Source: Palsa-504 sp963835775
GTDB taxonomy: Bacteria > Actinomycetota > Actinomycetes > Streptosporangiales > Streptosporangiaceae
Assembly: GCA_963835775.1 (NCBI GenBank)
Contig: CAWIHB010000025.1
Span: forward strand, 310,001 to 374,000
DNA length: 64,000 nt
Reading direction: 5' to 3'
A program made the position numbers and the translations under genes. Within the stretch, counting starts at the first letter, position 1, and the number at the start of each line of letters is the position of its first letter. Shown piece after piece: positions 8,878-16,798 of this stretch. The notes beneath the pieces are model-generated. The model made no database searches and was not told the origin of the DNA. It worked only from the letters and a program-made list of their open reading frames with translations.

Positions 8878-9759
8878 TCAGCTCAGCCCGGACCAGAGGT
8901 AATGGGCACCGACGGCGGTGACCAGGATGCCGACCAGGCAGCGGATCATGGTGTCGGGGAGGCGGGCCTGGATCCGGGCCCCGGTGTAGCCGCCCGCTAG
9001 GCCGCCGAGGCCGAGCGCCAGGCCGGTGGGCCAGTCGGGGGCGATCGCGCCGTGCTGGTGAAGGGACAAGACGGCGAAGGTCAGCACGCCCGCTACCGAT
9101 GTCGCGAAGGTCGAGGCGAGGGCGGCCGGAGCGGCCTCGGAGGCTGGATGGCCGGATCCGATCAAGAGCGGGGACAGCATCGAGCCGCCGCCGATCCCGT
9201 AGATGCCGCCCACGCAGCCGACCAGTCCGGCCAGCGCGACCAGCACCGGAGCCGGGATCGGCCCGGCCAGGCGTCCCGGATGGGACCGCTCCGGTGGACC
9301 GGGCCGGCGCGGCGGCCTGGTCATGGTCAGCCAGCAGCCCGTCGGCACCAAGACTCCCGCGACGATGAGCTCGAAGACGTGCGGGCCGGGCAGGAGTTCG
9401 ACGCGGATGACCGCCCCGGCGATAACACCGGGCAGGGTCCCGGCCATGAGCACCACGGCCAGGCGGCCGCCGGTCTGGCCCTGGCGCCAGTAGCGGTACA
9501 GCGCGCCGGGCGTGGCCACCACGTTGTACAGCAGGTTGGTCGGGGTGACCGCCGGACTCGGCGTGCCAAGCACGCTGACCTGGAACGGCAGGAGCAGCAC
9601 GGCGCCCGAAATGCCCGCCGGAGTGGCCGCGACCGCGATGACATAGCCCGCGGCCAGGGCCACGACCTCGGTCCAACCGATCCCGTGCACCCGGCCACGG
9701 TAACCGGCTTTTGCCCCGGCCGGAAGCCGATGGCAGGCAAGTTTGCGCAGGTCAAACAC
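8878..9759 (-). CDS. TSUP (TauE/SafE) family membrane transporter
   Basis: Up to 293 residues. Seven or eight hydrophobic helices are arranged as two repeats, each starting with a glycine-rich helix (VAATPAGISGAVLLLPFQVS and GGIYGIGGGSMLSPLL). This is typical of TauE/SafE/YfcA transporters, which export sulfite or organosulfonates or act as general anion exporters. The second repeat ends with VGILVTAVGAHYLWSGLS. The start is uncertain: GTG ending at 9759 gives the longest frame, and GTG ending at 9690 (VHGIGWTE) gives a more usual N-terminus; neither has a clear ribosome-binding site. It is divergent from the ArsR-SRPBCC gene and shares its operator-containing intergenic region, so co-regulation is possible. 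Confidence 0.88.
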   Translation of the reverse strand: MFDLRKLACHRLPAGAKAGYRGRVHGIGWTEVVALAAGYVIAVAATPAGISGAVLLLPFQVSVLGTPSPAVTPTNLLYNVVATPGALYRYWRQGQTGGRLAVVLMAGTLPGVIAGAVIRVELLPGPHVFELIVAGVLVPTGCWLTMTRPPRRPGPPERSHPGRLAGPIPAPVLVALAGLVGCVGGIYGIGGGSMLSPLLIGSGHPASEAAPAALASTFATSVAGVLTFAVLSLHQHGAIAPDWPTGLALGLGGLAGGYTGARIQARLPDTMIRCLVGILVTAVGAHYLWSGLS

Positions 9760-9838
9760 TATTGGCGGCTCTGGTTTGCGGCGACCAGACGGAAGATGCC
9801 CGAGAAGATCTGCGGGACGCGTTAAAGCCGCCCGGTTG

Positions 9839-9866
9839 CATTATGCAGGTAATTACCTGCATAATG
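9839..9866. promoter_or_regulatory. Perfect 28-bp palindrome, probable ArsR-type operator
   Basis: The half-site CATTATGCAGGTAA is followed directly by its exact reverse complement, a perfect 28-bp dyad without spacer. It lies in the divergent region between the TSUP transporter and the ArsR-SRPBCC gene, 46 bp before the chosen start of the latter. An AT-rich perfect dyad ahead of an ArsR gene is the expected autoregulatory operator. Chance occurrence of a perfect 28-bp palindrome in GC-rich DNA is negligible. Confidence 0.8.
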
Positions 9867-9911
9867 GCTCGGGTGGGCGAGGACGGCACGGCCCGGGTGG
9901 GCGAGGACGAC

Positions 9912-10721
9912 ATGGTGTTCCGCGCTCTGGCCGATCCGACGCGGCGGGCGCTGCTCGACCGGCTGCGCGAGCGCAACGGCCAGACCCTCGGGGAACTGTG
10001 CGGGCCGCTGGCCATGGCGCGGCAGTCGGCCACCCAGCATCTGGCCCTGCTGGAGGCGGCCAGCCTCGTCAGCACCGTCCGCCGGGGCCGGGAGAAGCTG
10101 CACTACCTCAACCCGGTCCCGCTCTGGGACATCACCGAACGCTGGATCGAGAAGTTCGAACGGCCCCGGCTGCGCACGCTGAGCGCGATCAAGCACCGAG
10201 CGGAGGAGGAACCCATGGCCACCCGGCCTTCCTATGTGTACGTCACCTATATCGAGAGCTCGCCGGAGCGAGTGTGGGCCGCGCTGACCGACGCGGACCT
10301 GACCGCTCAGTACTGGGGGCACAGCAACGTCTCCGACTGGCAGCCGGGCTCGGCCTGGGAGCACCGGCGGGTCGACGGCTCGGGCATCGCCGACGTGGTC
10401 GGCACCGTGCTCGAATCGGCACCGCCGCGCCGGCTCACGATGACATTCGACGCTCCTGGCAGGGTCCCGGCAGGCGGGCCGTCGAGGGTGACCTTCGACA
10501 TCGAGCCCTACCACGAGATCGTGCGGCTCACGGTCACGCACGAGAACCTGGCCGACGATGCCGCCCTGGAGGCGATCTCGGCGGGCTGGCCGGCCGTCTT
10601 CGCCAACCTCAAGTCCCTGCTCGAGACCGGCCACGTGCTGCCGCGCGCGCCGTGGGAGATGCACGCCGAACTGCGCGCGGCCCAGATGGCCCGCAACGAC
10701 CAGCACCCCGCGAGCTCATGA
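9912..10721 (+). CDS. ArsR-type HTH regulator fused to a SRPBCC (AHSA1/START-like) domain
   Basis: 269 residues from ATG 9912. The N-terminal ~90 residues form an ArsR winged helix (FRALADPTRRALLDRL at the start, recognition helix MARQSATQHLALLEAASLV, wing STVRRGREKLHYL). The following ~160 residues are a SRPBCC ligand-binding fold (YVTYIESSPERVWAAL, then TAQYWGHSNVSDW). Such two-domain proteins are common in actinomycetes; the usual metal-binding cysteines of ArsR are absent, so the ligand is probably hydrophobic rather than a metal. The start was set by GAGG five bases upstream. An in-frame ATG at 9864 overlaps the palindrome and would add a short repeated segment (ARVGEDGTARVGEDD). The gene probably represses itself, and perhaps the divergent TSUP gene, at the 9839-9866 dyad. 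Confidence 0.88.
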   Translation: MVFRALADPTRRALLDRLRERNGQTLGELCGPLAMARQSATQHLALLEAASLVSTVRRGREKLHYLNPVPLWDITERWIEKFERPRLRTLSAIKHRAEEEPMATRPSYVYVTYIESSPERVWAALTDADLTAQYWGHSNVSDWQPGSAWEHRRVDGSGIADVVGTVLESAPPRRLTMTFDAPGRVPAGGPSRVTFDIEPYHEIVRLTVTHENLADDAALEAISAGWPAVFANLKSLLETGHVLPRAPWEMHAELRAAQMARNDQHPASS

Positions 10722-10763
10722 GCCGCCTCCCCCGAGGGCGCCAGACGCGGAACCGGTACGCCG

Positions 10764-11866
10764 CTAGCTGTGCCGGAACTCCACTACGTCGCCGTCTCGC
10801 ATGACGTAGTCCTTGCCTTCGATGCGGGCCTTGCCCGCGGCCCGGGCGGCAGGCAGCGAGCCCGCGGCGATCAGGTCGTCGTAGGAGACGACCTCGGCCT
10901 TGATGAAGCCGCGCTGGAAGTCGGAGTGGATGACGCCGGCCGCCTCGGGCGCGGTGGCGCCGGCCCTGATCTCCCAGGCCCGGGTCTCCTTGGGACCCGC
11001 GGTCAGGAAGGTCTGCAGGCCCAGGGCCCGGAAGCCGGCCCGGCCAGCTGGGCCAGCCCGGGCTCACCCAGGCCGGCCTCGGCCAGCAGCTCGGCGGCCT
11101 CGTCGGAGGGCAGTTCGGCCAGGTCGGCTTCGGTCTTGGCGTCCAGGAAGATGGCCTCGGCGGGGCCCGTGTTGGCCAACACTGTCAGGGCGGACATCCG
11201 CTTGCGCAGGTCGTCGTCGGCGAGTTCGGCGACATCGCAGTTGAAGACGTACAGGAACGGCTTGGCCGTCAGGAGCGAGAGCTCGCGCAGCGAGGGCAGG
11301 TCGATGCCCGCGCCCGCGGCGCCGGCCCACAGCGTGGTGCCCTGGTCGAGCAGCTGCTGGGCCGCGACCGCGGACTCGGCGGTCCGGGCCCGGCCGGGAT
11401 CCTTGGCGAACTTGGTCTCCTTGACCAGCCGGGGGACGGCCTTTTCGAGTGTCTGCAGATCGGCCAGGATCAGCTCGGTGACGACCGTCTCGATGTCGCG
11501 CTCGGGCGACACGTCGCCGTCCACGTGGGTCACGTCCGGGTCGTCGAAGACCCGCACCACCTGGCAGATCGCGTCGGTCTCGCGGATGTGGGCCAAGAAC
11601 TGGTTGCCGAGCCCCTGGCCCTGCGAGGCGCCCCGGACCAGCCCGGCGATGTCGGTGAACCGCACGGTGGCGGGCACGATCCGCGCCGAGTCGTACAGCT
11701 TGGCCAGCTCGGCCAGGCGCGGGTCGGGCACGCCGACCACGCCGACGTTCGGGTCGATGGTGGCGAAGGGGTAATTGGACGCCAGGGCCCCGGCTCGAGT
11801 CAGCGCGTTGAACAAAGTTGACTTGCCCACGTTGGGCAGGCCGACAATCCCGATAGACAAACTCAC
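10764..11866 (-). pseudogene. ychF: YchF/OLA1 GTPase gene interrupted by a one-base deletion
   Basis: The N-terminal part (start ATG ending at 11866) has the Obg-family G motifs of YchF: GLPNVGKSTLFNALT (G1), FTDIAGLVRGASQGQGLGNQ (G3 region) and YVFNCD at the NxxE-type G4 position, then the coiled coil. The frame breaks near 11041-11046. After it, the C-terminal TGS domain continues in another frame with the family-typical AGFRALGLQTFLTAGPKE and KDYVMRDGDVVEFRHS up to a stop at 10764. One additional G/C in the GGCCCGGCC run restores 367 codons, the normal YchF length. Everything else is intact, so a sequencing or assembly error is at least as likely as a real mutation. YchF is a ribosome-associated ATPase/GTPase of stress control. 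Confidence 0.9.
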
Positions 11867-11926
11867 CCGCGCGAGTTTAGTGCCGCCTCAGACCGCGCCG
11901 GAGCGGTCGCCGACTGCGCTCTCGGG

Positions 11927-12751
11927 TCAGGCACGCGCCGCGGTGGCCGCCATCGTGGCGTATCCCATCGTGAAGCGCCCTCCGACCGCATCGACGACGG
12001 CGCCCACCCCGGCCAGCAGGTGCCGCTGCGCAGCCGGGGGGATCTGGCTCCAGCCGCCGAACGTGGGCAGCTGGTCCAGCCACTCGTCGCGAGTGTAGGA
12101 CCGCTCCCAGTCGAACCGCCACAGGTCCGGCTCGCCGAATCCGCCCGCCTGCCGCATCCCATCGGCCGCCCTGGCGCACCCCAAGGAATACGTGTCCGGG
12201 CCGGGCAGCCCGTGCCCGAACATCGGCACGTCGGGGAGCACTCGGCCGAATACAGCGGCAATGCCGTCGTTCACCTCGGGCGGAGGCAGGAACGAATTCC
12301 AGAACACGGCCAGCCGCCCGCCGGGGCGCAGCGCCCGCGCCGCCTTGGCCGCGCCGGCCACCGGGTCCACCCAGTGCCAGGCCTGCCCGGCGACGACCGC
12401 GTCGAACGCCCGCCCGGCCGGATCCCAGGCCTCGAACGTGGCCACCTCAACCTCGGTCCCGGACCGCCGGGCCAGGTCGGCCATGCGCGCGTCGGGATCG
12501 ACGCCGAGCACCCGGCAGCCAGCCGCCTGGAACAGCCGGGCCACGATGCCGGTTCCGCAGCCGACGTCAAGGACAGCCGACCCGGGGCTGGCGGCGACGA
12601 TCCGGTCCACCAGGGCGGCAGGGTAGCTGGGCCGGGTCCGGTCGTAGCGGGCGGCATCCAGGCCGAACGACTCCGCCACCTGCCGCTGCTGGTGAGACTC
12701 ACGAGGTTGGGGCTCGGGTGCGGATGCTGGCTTGGACGGTACAGTGGGCAT
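11927..12751 (-). CDS. Class I SAM-dependent methyltransferase
   Basis: 274 residues. The Rossmann motif I is VLDVGCGTGIVARLF (about residues 60-74), followed by the acidic loop VLGVDPDARM, post-motif AWHWVDP and AARALRPGGRLAVFWNSF, the pattern of methyltransferase 11/25-type enzymes. The C-terminal third (DWERSYTRDEWLDQLPTFGG) resembles the substrate lid of small-molecule methyltransferases. The substrate is unknown. The ATG ending at 12751 has no ribosome-binding site but has TAGAGT six bases before it, suggesting a leaderless transcript. It lies inside the first of two operator repeats shared with the divergent TetR gene. Confidence 0.85.
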   Translation of the reverse strand: MPTVPSKPASAPEPQPRESHQQRQVAESFGLDAARYDRTRPSYPAALVDRIVAASPGSAVLDVGCGTGIVARLFQAAGCRVLGVDPDARMADLARRSGTEVEVATFEAWDPAGRAFDAVVAGQAWHWVDPVAGAAKAARALRPGGRLAVFWNSFLPPPEVNDGIAAVFGRVLPDVPMFGHGLPGPDTYSLGCARAADGMRQAGGFGEPDLWRFDWERSYTRDEWLDQLPTFGGWSQIPPAAQRHLLAGVGAVVDAVGGRFTMGYATMAATAARA

Positions 12752-12781
12752 GCGCCCACTCTAAGTGGGCATGCGCCCACT
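12743..12781. promoter_or_regulatory. Two identical 18-bp inverted-repeat operators between methyltransferase and tetR
   Basis: AGTGGGCATGCGCCCACT occurs at 12743-12760 and again at 12764-12781. Each has GTGGGC/GCCCAC arms around ATGC, and the copies are spaced 21 bp, i.e. two helical turns. The three-base spacer region holds possible -10 sequences in both directions. The first copy covers the start codon of the methyltransferase, and the second lies 56 bp before the tetR start. Paired TetR-family dimers on a shared operator, repressing both genes, is the straightforward reading. Confidence 0.8.
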
Positions 12782-12836
12782 TGAGTATGGGTTTCGCGGA
12801 CGGCGAAGCTGGCCGCCTGGCGAGGGAGGATGGACG

Positions 12837-13438
12837 GTGCCGACCGGGGTGGCCCTGCGCGACGTGCGCGAGCAGCTGTTCGACGCGGCCGAGCGGGTAC
12901 TGCTGCGGGACGGGCCGCAGGCGCTGACCAGCCGGGCGGTCACCACCGAGGCCGGGGTGGCCAAGGGCGTGCTGCACCGGCACTTCGCCGACTTCGACTC
13001 CTTCCTGGCCGCCCTGGTGGAAGACCGCATCGCCCGGCTCGGCCACCAGGCCGAGGCGCTGCGCGCGGCCGCCGGGATCGGCACCGTGGCCGGCAACCTG
13101 ACCGCCGCGCTGACCGAGTTGTTCGGGTCGGTGACGAGGGAGATCGTCAGCCTGCTGATCTTCCGGGATGACCTGCGGGCCCGGCTGCGGCGCAGCAGGC
13201 CGGCCGGGTCCCGCTGGCCACCGAGGCCGCCGCCATGATCGCGTCCTACCTCAGGGCCGAGCGCGATCTGGACCGCATCGCGCCAGATGCCGACGTGGAC
13301 ACGCTCGCGCCCACCCTGATCGGGGCCGGGCACCTGCTGTTCGCGGGCCGGGACGGCGTGCCGCCCGACGCGGCCGAGGTCCGCAAGGTCGTGACCGCGG
13401 TCCTGGCCGGCGCCGGGCCGGAACCACCCCACCCGTAA
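12837..13438 (+). pseudogene. TetR-family regulator with an apparent one-base frameshift
   Basis: The start is GTG 12837 with AGGGAGGA upstream. The HTH part is typical TetR: LFDAAERVLLRDGPQALTSR, the recognition helix EAGVAKGVLHRHF and DFDSFLAALVEDRIA. Near 13190-13205 (run of CCGGCCGGG) the frame changes, and the ligand-binding domain continues with VPLATEAAAMIASY and GAGHLLFAGRDG to a stop at 13438. With one base added the product would be 200 residues, the normal TetR size. This is the second single-base interruption at a G/C run within 2.2 kb, which favours sequence error. It probably controls the divergent methyltransferase through the twin operators at 12743-12781. Confidence 0.82.
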
Positions 13439-13477
13439 GCCCCTTCTACCTCACCCGCACCAGGACCTATTCAATGA

Positions 13478-13517
13478 GTGTGGCACCCTGCCGGCTCTTT
13501 TGGGCAGAGTGCCACAC
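13478..13517 (+). terminator. Stem-loop after tetR
   Basis: GTGTGGCAC (13478-13486) pairs with GTGCCACAC (13509-13517), and CTGCC with GGCAG inside it, separated by one C/A mismatch and closing a ten-base loop. No U-tract follows, so it may be a factor-assisted terminator or an RNA-stabilising element. It lies 40 bp after the tetR stop. Confidence 0.55.
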
Positions 13518-13530
13518 CCATGGGAAACGT

Positions 13531-13656
13531 GCGGGCGGGGCGGTGGGTAGGCGGCGGGCGGGCAGGGCGCGGACGGCGGCGGGGCGAGCAGGGGGCGGGG
13601 GCGAGCGGGGGCGGGGGCGAGCGGGGGGGCGGGGGCGAACAGGGGGGCTGGGGGCT
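13531..13656 (+). repeat. G-rich tandem tract (G-quadruplex-prone)
   Basis: About 125 bp of nearly pure purine G-runs with three imperfect copies of GGGGGCGGGGGCGAGC between 13591 and 13640, then longer G6-G7 runs. There are many runs of four or more G on the plus strand, enough for several quadruplexes. It fills the rest of the 330-bp gap between tetR and rmuC; I see no gene in that gap. Confidence 0.6.
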
Positions 13657-13771
13657 GAAACCACGGACCGTTCGGCCTAAAAAACGGGGATGACGGCCTG
13701 AGGTTTCTGTGCGGGCTCAGCCGGCGCCGGGCGTGTCGGCGGGAGGTTTTGCACACAGGGTGAGATCATCG

Positions 13772-15136
13772 ATGCATATGAGCGCAATCTCGCTGCTGGC
13801 CGGACTGCTGCTCGGGATCGTCATCGGGGCAGTGATCGGGTACCTGTACGCGCGGGGCCGCCTGGCGGCTGCCGCGGCGGACGCGAGCGGCCGGGCCCGG
13901 GCCGCCGAGCAGCGGGCCCTGATGACCGAGCGGGCGGCCGCCGACCGGGCCGCGCTGGTGGAAGGCCAGCTCGCGGAGCATTTCCAGGCCTTGTCGGCGG
14001 AGGCACTGGACGCCAGCACGGCCCGGTTCCTCGAGGTCGCGGAGGGGCGGCTGCAGGCGGCCAACGCCCAGGCCTCCAGCGAGCTCGAGACCCGCCGGGC
14101 CGCGGTCGAGCACCTGGTCGGCCCGCTGAAGGAAACCCTGGCCCGGCTCGAGGCCCAGCTGCGGGATTCCGACACGGCCCGCACGCGCTCGCACGCCGCG
14201 CTGGCCGAGCAGGTCGCGGTCGCGCGGCAGGCTTCGGAGCGGCTGCGGGACCAGACGCAGGCGCTGGTCACCGCGCTGCGGCGGCCGGAAGCCCGGGGCC
14301 GCTGGGGTGAGCTGCAGCTGCGCCGGGTGGTCGAGCTGGCCGGGATGAGCGCCCGCTGCGACTTCGACGAGCAGGTGGCCGTGGCCGCCGCCGACGGGCC
14401 GCAGCGTCCGGACATGGTGGTGCACCTGGCCGGCGGCAAGCACATCGTGGTCGACAGCAAGGTCTCGCTGGCCGCCTACCTGGAAGCCGCGGAGAGCGAC
14501 GACGAGACCGTCCGCGCCGCGCGGGTGGACGCGCACGCCCGGCACCTGCGGGACCACGTGGACCGCCTGGCGGGCAAGGCCTACTGGGCCGCGCTCAGCC
14601 CGTCGCCCGAGTTCGTGATCTTGTTCATCCCGGGCGAGGCGTTCCTGGCCCCAGCGCTGGATCGGGACCCCGGGCTGCTGGAGTACGCCATGACCCGCCG
14701 GGTGCATATCGCCACTCCCACCACGCTGGTCACGATGCTGCGCACGGCGCAGTACGCCTGGCAGCAGGCGGCGCTGGCCGACAACGCGCGGGCCGTATTC
14801 GACATCGGCCGCGAGCTCTATGACCGCATCGGCAGCCTGGGCCGCAACGTGGACCAGCTGGGCCGCGCGCTGACCAAGGCCGTGACCAGCTACAACCAGA
14901 CGGTCGGCTCGCTGGAGGGCCGGGTCCTGGTCAGCGCCAGGCGGCTGAACGACCTGGGCGTCACCGACGCCGGCCTCGACGCGCCCAAGCCGGTCGAGGA
15001 GACGGCCCGGGCGCTGTCCGCCCCGGAGCTGGTGGCGGAGCTCGAGCCGGGAGAGTTCGGCGCTGCGGAGCTCGAGGCGCCGGGGTCCGCGGCGGAGATC
15101 GGCCGGCCCGTGGGCCTGGTGCGTGCGGCTCGATGA
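13772..15136 (+). CDS. rmuC: RmuC-family DNA recombination protein
   Basis: 454 residues from ATG 13772 (a second ATG lies two codons on). An N-terminal membrane anchor (SLLAGLLLGIVIGAVIGYLY) is followed by a long coiled coil (~residues 30-185) and the conserved RmuC core: RGRWGELQLRRVVELAGM, RPDMVVHLAGGKHIVVDSKV, FVILFIPGEAFLAPAL and VHIATPTTLVTMLRTAQYAW. The core contains the PD-(D/E)xK-like nuclease fold that limits inversions at short repeats. The C-terminal ~60 residues are acidic and Pro/Ala-rich as in actinobacterial homologues. Its stop overlaps the start of the DUF6542 gene (ATGA), so the two are coupled. Confidence 0.93.
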   Translation: MHMSAISLLAGLLLGIVIGAVIGYLYARGRLAAAAADASGRARAAEQRALMTERAAADRAALVEGQLAEHFQALSAEALDASTARFLEVAEGRLQAANAQASSELETRRAAVEHLVGPLKETLARLEAQLRDSDTARTRSHAALAEQVAVARQASERLRDQTQALVTALRRPEARGRWGELQLRRVVELAGMSARCDFDEQVAVAAADGPQRPDMVVHLAGGKHIVVDSKVSLAAYLEAAESDDETVRAARVDAHARHLRDHVDRLAGKAYWAALSPSPEFVILFIPGEAFLAPALDRDPGLLEYAMTRRVHIATPTTLVTMLRTAQYAWQQAALADNARAVFDIGRELYDRIGSLGRNVDQLGRALTKAVTSYNQTVGSLEGRVLVSARRLNDLGVTDAGLDAPKPVEETARALSAPELVAELEPGEFGAAELEAPGSAAEIGRPVGLVRAAR

Positions 15137-15642
15137 CGCACACCCGGACCCCGGCGCGGCCGCCGGCCAGCCGTAAGCCGCCCGCGTCCCTGGAACCGCA
15201 GGGACGGGTCAAGCTCACCGGGCGGGGCGCCGTCGTGTCGCTGTTCGTGTTCTGCTTCCTCATCCTGCTCATCGCGGCCTGGACCGGGTGGGACACGCTG
15301 GCGGGCGCGGCGTTCGTCTGCGGCTGCGGCGTGGTCACCTGCTACACCAGGGCCAGCGGGCTGCGGACCATGGTGGTGTGCCCGCCGCTGCTGTTCCTGG
15401 CCGGGGCCGTATGCACCCAGGCGCTGACCGCGGCCGGCGGCTTCATGGCGGCCGAGGGAGTGCTGGTCATGCTGGGCACGGCCGCCCCCTGGCTGTTCAC
15501 CGGGACGGCGCTGACCATGGTGATCGCGATCGGCCGCGGTTACCGGCCGACGCTGCCCGGGATGGCCGCGATCAGGAACCTGGCCGACGCCTGGCGCCGG
15601 CGGTTAGCGGGCCGGCCAGGTTCATCACGAAGTCCGGGCTGA
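15133..15642 (+). CDS. DUF6542-type four-helix membrane protein
   Basis: 169 residues, start ATG 15133 overlapping the rmuC stop. A basic Pro-rich N-terminus and the conserved segment VKLTGRGAVVSLFVFCFL lead into about four hydrophobic helices (LAGAAFVCGCGVVTCYTRA, VVCPPLLFLAGAVCTQALTA, WLFTGTALTMVIAIGRGYRP). This pattern and the position between rmuC/ychF-type genes and ispH are those of DUF6542 proteins of actinomycetes, whose function is unknown. The last ~10 codons overlap an antisense SnoaL-like fragment, so the native C-terminus may have been altered by a rearrangement near 15605. Confidence 0.8.
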   Translation: MTHTRTPARPPASRKPPASLEPQGRVKLTGRGAVVSLFVFCFLILLIAAWTGWDTLAGAAFVCGCGVVTCYTRASGLRTMVVCPPLLFLAGAVCTQALTAAGGFMAAEGVLVMLGTAAPWLFTGTALTMVIAIGRGYRPTLPGMAAIRNLADAWRRRLAGRPGSSRSPG

Positions 15643-15740
15643 GGCGGGCGACGCAGGTGTCGAAGTCGCCCGCGTTGAAGGTGTCGAGGGTGCTGCGCAC
15701 GAGCGCGGTGTTGGCGGCCGCGGTGGTCTGCTCTGTGGTC
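15572..15740 (-). pseudogene. 5' fragment of a SnoaL/NTF2-like gene
   Basis: A 56-codon frame starts at the ATG ending at 15740 and reads TTEQTTAAANTALVRSTLDT then FNAGDFDTCVARLSPDFVMN. This is a recognisable first helix pair of SnoaL-like polyketide cyclase/NTF2-fold proteins, which are normally 120-140 residues. The family resemblance stops after about 47 residues (NLAGPLT), where it runs antisense into the DUF6542 gene. It lies 5 bp from the ispH stop on the same strand. I read it as a truncated leftover, not a functional enzyme. Confidence 0.45.
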
Positions 15741-15745
15741 ATCGC

Positions 15746-16729
15746 TTAGCCGGCTGCGGGCGAGCGGGCGGGGCGCAGCTCGCGGGGCAGCGCGAACGTC
15801 ATGTCCTCCGGGACCGCCTCGACTTCCTCCACGGCGCCGAACCCGTAGCCGGCCAGCTTGCCCAGCACCGAGGTGACCAGCTCTTCCGGCACCGAGGCCC
15901 CGCTGGTCACGCCGATCGTGCTCACCCCGTCCAGCCAGCGCTCGTCCACCTCGCCCGCGTCGTCGACCAGGTAGGCGGCGCGCGCGCCATGGTCCTTGGC
16001 CACCTCGACCAGACGCACGGAATTGGAGGAGTTCGGCGAGCCGACCACGAGGACCAGGTCGGACTGGCCGGCGATGACCTTCACGGCGGCCTGGCGGTTC
16101 TGCGTGGCGTAGCAGATGTCGTCGCTGGGCGGGTCGAGCAGCGCCGGGAAACGCTCCCGCAGCGCGCTGACCGTCTCGGCGGTCTCGTCCACCGACAGCG
16201 TGGTCTGGGACAGCCACACCACCCGGTTCGGGTCCCTGACCGCCACGTCCGCCACCCCGTCGGCCCCGTCGACCAGGCGGACCCGGCTCGGGGCCTCGCC
16301 CGAGGTGCCGACCACCTCTTCGTGCCCGGCGTGGCCGACCAGCAGGATGTCATAGTCCTTAGCCGCGAAGCGCCGCGCCTCGTTGTGCACCTTGGTCACC
16401 AGCGGGCAGGTGGCGTCGATGGTGCGCAAGCCGCGACGTTCGGCGTCGGTGCGCACCTCGGGGGCGATGCCGTGTGCGGAGAAGACCACGACCGCACCAG
16501 GCGGCACCTGCTCCACCTCGGTGACGAAGATCGCGCCGCGCTTCTCCAGCGTGCTGACCACATAGGTGTTGTGCACGATCTGCCTGCGCACGTAGACCGG
16601 CGGCCCGAACTTGTCCAAGGCCATCTCGACGGCCTGCACGGCCCGGTCGACGCCGGCGCAGTACCCCCGCGGCTTGGCGAGCAGGACCCGTTTTGACCCG
16701 GCGTGTTCCGGCACGTCTGAGCTAGCCAT
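15746..16729 (-). CDS. ispH: 4-Hydroxy-3-methylbut-2-enyl diphosphate reductase
   Basis: 327 residues. IspH converts HMBPP to IPP and DMAPP in the last step of the MEP isoprenoid pathway, using a [4Fe-4S] cluster. The three cluster cysteines are all visible in their usual contexts: RGYCAGVDRAV near the N-terminus, IDATCPLVTKVH in the middle and DDICYATQNRQ in the last third. The proton-relay Glu and substrate motifs are also present (GHAGHEEVVGTSGE, VGSPNSSNSVRL). No ribosome-binding site precedes the ATG ending at 16729, so translation may be leaderless. The neighbourhood (DUF6542, lipid-droplet protein, xseAB) is the common actinobacterial one. Confidence 0.97.
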   Translation of the reverse strand: MASSDVPEHAGSKRVLLAKPRGYCAGVDRAVQAVEMALDKFGPPVYVRRQIVHNTYVVSTLEKRGAIFVTEVEQVPPGAVVVFSAHGIAPEVRTDAERRGLRTIDATCPLVTKVHNEARRFAAKDYDILLVGHAGHEEVVGTSGEAPSRVRLVDGADGVADVAVRDPNRVVWLSQTTLSVDETAETVSALRERFPALLDPPSDDICYATQNRQAAVKVIAGQSDLVLVVGSPNSSNSVRLVEVAKDHGARAAYLVDDAGEVDERWLDGVSTIGVTSGASVPEELVTSVLGKLAGYGFGAVEEVEAVPEDMTFALPRELRPARSPAAG

Positions 16730-16798
16730 AATTCGACGCTAGCACGCTGGCCAGGGCATCCTGACCGCCGGGCGCGGGCGGCCGGGATGGCGACCGGG

